Positions 62,322 through 64,000 of a DNA stretch of 64,000 nucleotides are shown one piece after another. Every line of letters begins with the position of its first letter. The stretch's first letter is position 1. Below the pieces are notes generated by a model that saw only the letters and a list, made by a program, of their open reading frames with translations, made no database searches and was not told the DNA's origin. A program made the translations under genes and the position numbers. The DNA is taken from the NCBI RefSeq assembly GCF_040954645.1, contig NC_092807.1:54525239-54589238 (forward strand), written 5' to 3'. This DNA comes from Diabrotica undecimpunctata (Eukaryota; Arthropoda; Insecta; Coleoptera; Chrysomelidae).

Positions 62322-62636
62322 CTTGTGGAAGTTCAACTGAAATGAAATGCAGTCTAGTATTTGGTTATTATAACCAAAATAACAGAAAGGTACGCTAGCA
62401 GCGACATCTATACGAAGTAACAAGAAGTCCAGAGACCTCTCTGATAGTAAATTAGGTGAACCGCAAATTCAAAGCCTCTTACTAGAGACTTTTAACGACG
62501 CTAGAAGTATCTTTTTACTTCAACAAGCATCTACGATTCACCTTTGAAAATTACTATCTTTTTCGCTCTTTACGTAGAGAAAGACGTTTAAATGAAAGTA
62601 AAAGATTGCATTTCATTTCAATCGGAACTCCACCAT

Positions 62637-62680
62637 TGCTCTACACGTGTTTCGAGTTATTCAACTCATCATCAGGAGCA
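62637..62680 (-). ncRNA. Hammerhead ribozyme, array copy 3
   Basis: Identical to copy 1. Confidence 0.9.
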
Positions 62681-62995
62681 CTTGTGGAAGTTCAACTGAA
62701 ATGAAATGCAGTCTAGTATTTGGTTATTATAACCAAAATAACAGAAAGGTACGCTAGCAGCGACATCTATACGAAGTAACAAGAAGTCCAGAGACCTCTC
62801 TGATAGTAAATTAGGTGAACCGCAAATTCAAAGCCTCTTACTAGAGACTTTTAACGACGCTAGAAGTATCTTTTTACTTCAACAAGCATCTACGATTCAC
62901 CTTTGAAAATTACTATCTTTTTCGCTCTTTACGTAGAGAAAGACGTTTAAATGAAAGTAAAAGATTGCATTTCATTTCAATCGGAACTCCACCAT

Positions 62996-63039
62996 TGCTC
63001 TACACGTGTTTCGAGTTATTCAACTCATCATCAGGAGCA
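62996..63039 (-). ncRNA. Hammerhead ribozyme, array copy 4
   Basis: Identical to copy 1. Confidence 0.9.
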
Positions 63040-63354
63040 CTTGTGGAAGTTCAACTGAAATGAAATGCAGTCTAGTATTTGGTTATTATAACCAAAATAA
63101 CAGAAAGGTACGCTAGCAGCGACATCTATACGAAGTAACAAGAAGTCCAGAGACCTCTCTGATAGTAAATTAGGTGAACCGCAAATTCAAAGCCTCTTAC
63201 TAGAGACTTTTAACGACGCTAGAAGTATCTTTTTACTTCAACAAGCATCTACGATTCACCTTTGAAAATTACTATCTTTTTCGCTCTTTACGTAGAGAAA
63301 GACGTTTAAATGAAAGTAAAAGATTGCATTTCATTTCAATCGGAACTCCACCAT

Positions 63355-63398
63355 TGCTCTACACGTGTTTCGAGTTATTCAACTCATCATCAGGAGCA
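63355..63398 (-). ncRNA. Hammerhead ribozyme, array copy 5
   Basis: Identical to copy 1. Confidence 0.9.
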
Positions 63399-63713
63399 CT
63401 TGTGGAAGTTCAACTGAAATGAAATGCAGTCTAGTATTTGGTTATTATAACCAAAATAACAGAAAGGTACGCTAGCAGCGACATCTATACGAAGTAACAA
63501 GAAGTCCAGAGACCTCTCTGATAGTAAATTAGGTGAACCGCAAATTCAAAGCCTCTTACTAGAGACTTTTAACGACGCTAGAAGTATCTTTTTACTTCAA
63601 CAAGCATCTACGATTCACCTTTGAAAATTACTATCTTTTTCGCTCTTTACGTAGAGAAAGACGTTTAAATGAAAGTAAAAGATTGCATTTCATTTCAATC
63701 GGAACTCCACCAT

Positions 63714-63757
63714 TGCTCTACACGTGTTTCGAGTTATTCAACTCATCATCAGGAGCA
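63714..63757 (-). ncRNA. Hammerhead ribozyme, array copy 6
   Basis: Identical to copy 1; its monomer is truncated by the window end but the ribozyme is complete. Confidence 0.9.
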
Positions 63758-64000
63758 CTTGTGGAAGTTCAACTGAAATGAAATGCAGTCTAGTATTTGG
63801 TTATTATAACCAAAATAACAGAAAGGTACGCTAGCAGCGACATCTATACGAAGTAACAAGAAGTCCAGAGACCTCTCTGATAGTAAATTAGGTGAACCGC
63901 AAATTCAAAGCCTCTTACTAGAGACTTTTAACGACGCTAGAAGTATCTTTTTACTTCAACAAGCATCTACGATTCACCTTTGAAAATTACTATCTTTTTC

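Larger units (their letters stand above)
61874..64000 (-). repeat. Tandem array of 359-bp monomers, each with a hammerhead (retrozyme-like)
   Basis: Monomers start at 61874, 62233, 62592, 62951, 63310 and 63669, always 359 bases apart; the last is cut by the window end (332 bases). I saw no difference between copies. Each monomer has a hammerhead on the minus strand bracketed by the perfect inverted repeat GCATTTCATTTCA / TGAAATGAAATGC, plus a second hairpin TTTGGTTAT-T-ATAACCAAA (62001-62019 in copy 1). No reading frame spans the monomer. Tandem 170-400-bp units with type I hammerheads are the known genomic form of metazoan retrozymes, whose RNAs self-cleave and circularise. Confidence 0.9.

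Noticed and set aside
61874..64000. Possible relation to the 359-bp (1.688) satellite of Drosophila because of the same monomer length
   Set aside because: I see no reason beyond length; the presence of hammerheads and inverted repeats gives a sufficient different explanation.
61874..64000. CRISPR-like array
   Set aside because: There is no repeat-spacer structure; the full 359-bp unit repeats without variable spacers, in a eukaryotic context.

Overview
This is an AT-rich insect-type genomic window, most plausibly from a large, repeat-rich beetle genome; that guess rests on the mix of element families and not on a marker gene. I found no host single-copy gene, rRNA or tRNA. Nearly everything recognisable is a mobile element or its wreckage: piggyBac, pogo, mariner, hAT, PIF/Harbinger and a DUF7869-like transposase family; RTE/BovB-like and jockey/CR1-like non-LTR elements; two Ty3/gypsy-type LTR elements; one Penelope-like element; foldback/MITE elements; and long (TA)n tracts.

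Layout. 0-8.3 kb: old fragments (piggyBac C-terminus, LINE reverse transcriptase, mariner C-terminus, a hammerhead motif, a LINE gag with three zinc knuckles), then about 2.9 kb with nothing recognisable. 8.3-13 kb: a pogo-type element with TA target duplication, then a mariner whose reading frame is split by a (TA)n-bounded insert carrying a hammerhead motif. 15.8-19.8 kb: a gypsy/errantivirus-type relic (LTR, tRNA-Ser-type primer site, inverted gag-pro, env remnant) interrupted by a hAT element with a perfect 8-bp target duplication. 21-25 kb: hairpin, foldback and MITE elements between (TA)n tracts. 25.2-28.6 kb: a nearly intact RTE-like LINE.

31.4-38.5 kb: a DUF7869-like transposase relic on the minus strand, split by a full-length LINE (10-bp duplication), which is itself split by a TIR element (TATA duplication). 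39.9-48.1 kb: a Harbinger-type exon split by another LINE (10-bp duplication), which holds two further LINE insertions with 14-bp and 12-bp duplications. 49.6-64 kb: a chain of unrelated elements separated only by (TA)n: a gag-pro LTR element with 1411-bp LTRs, a Penelope-like element, a DUF7869-like DNA transposon, and a perfect tandem array of 359-bp monomers running off the end.

The most interesting signal is RNA-level. Every monomer of the 359-bp array encodes, on the minus strand, a well-formed type I hammerhead self-cleaving ribozyme with a palindromic helix III, the layout of animal retrozymes. Four more hammerhead motifs lie at the 3' end of the Penelope-like element and in three unrelated loci, all with one extra nucleotide between A9 and helix II. 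A decayed one sits in a hairpin MITE. The Penelope-like element lacks the YxDD part of its RT, so any active copy supporting these RNAs must lie elsewhere.
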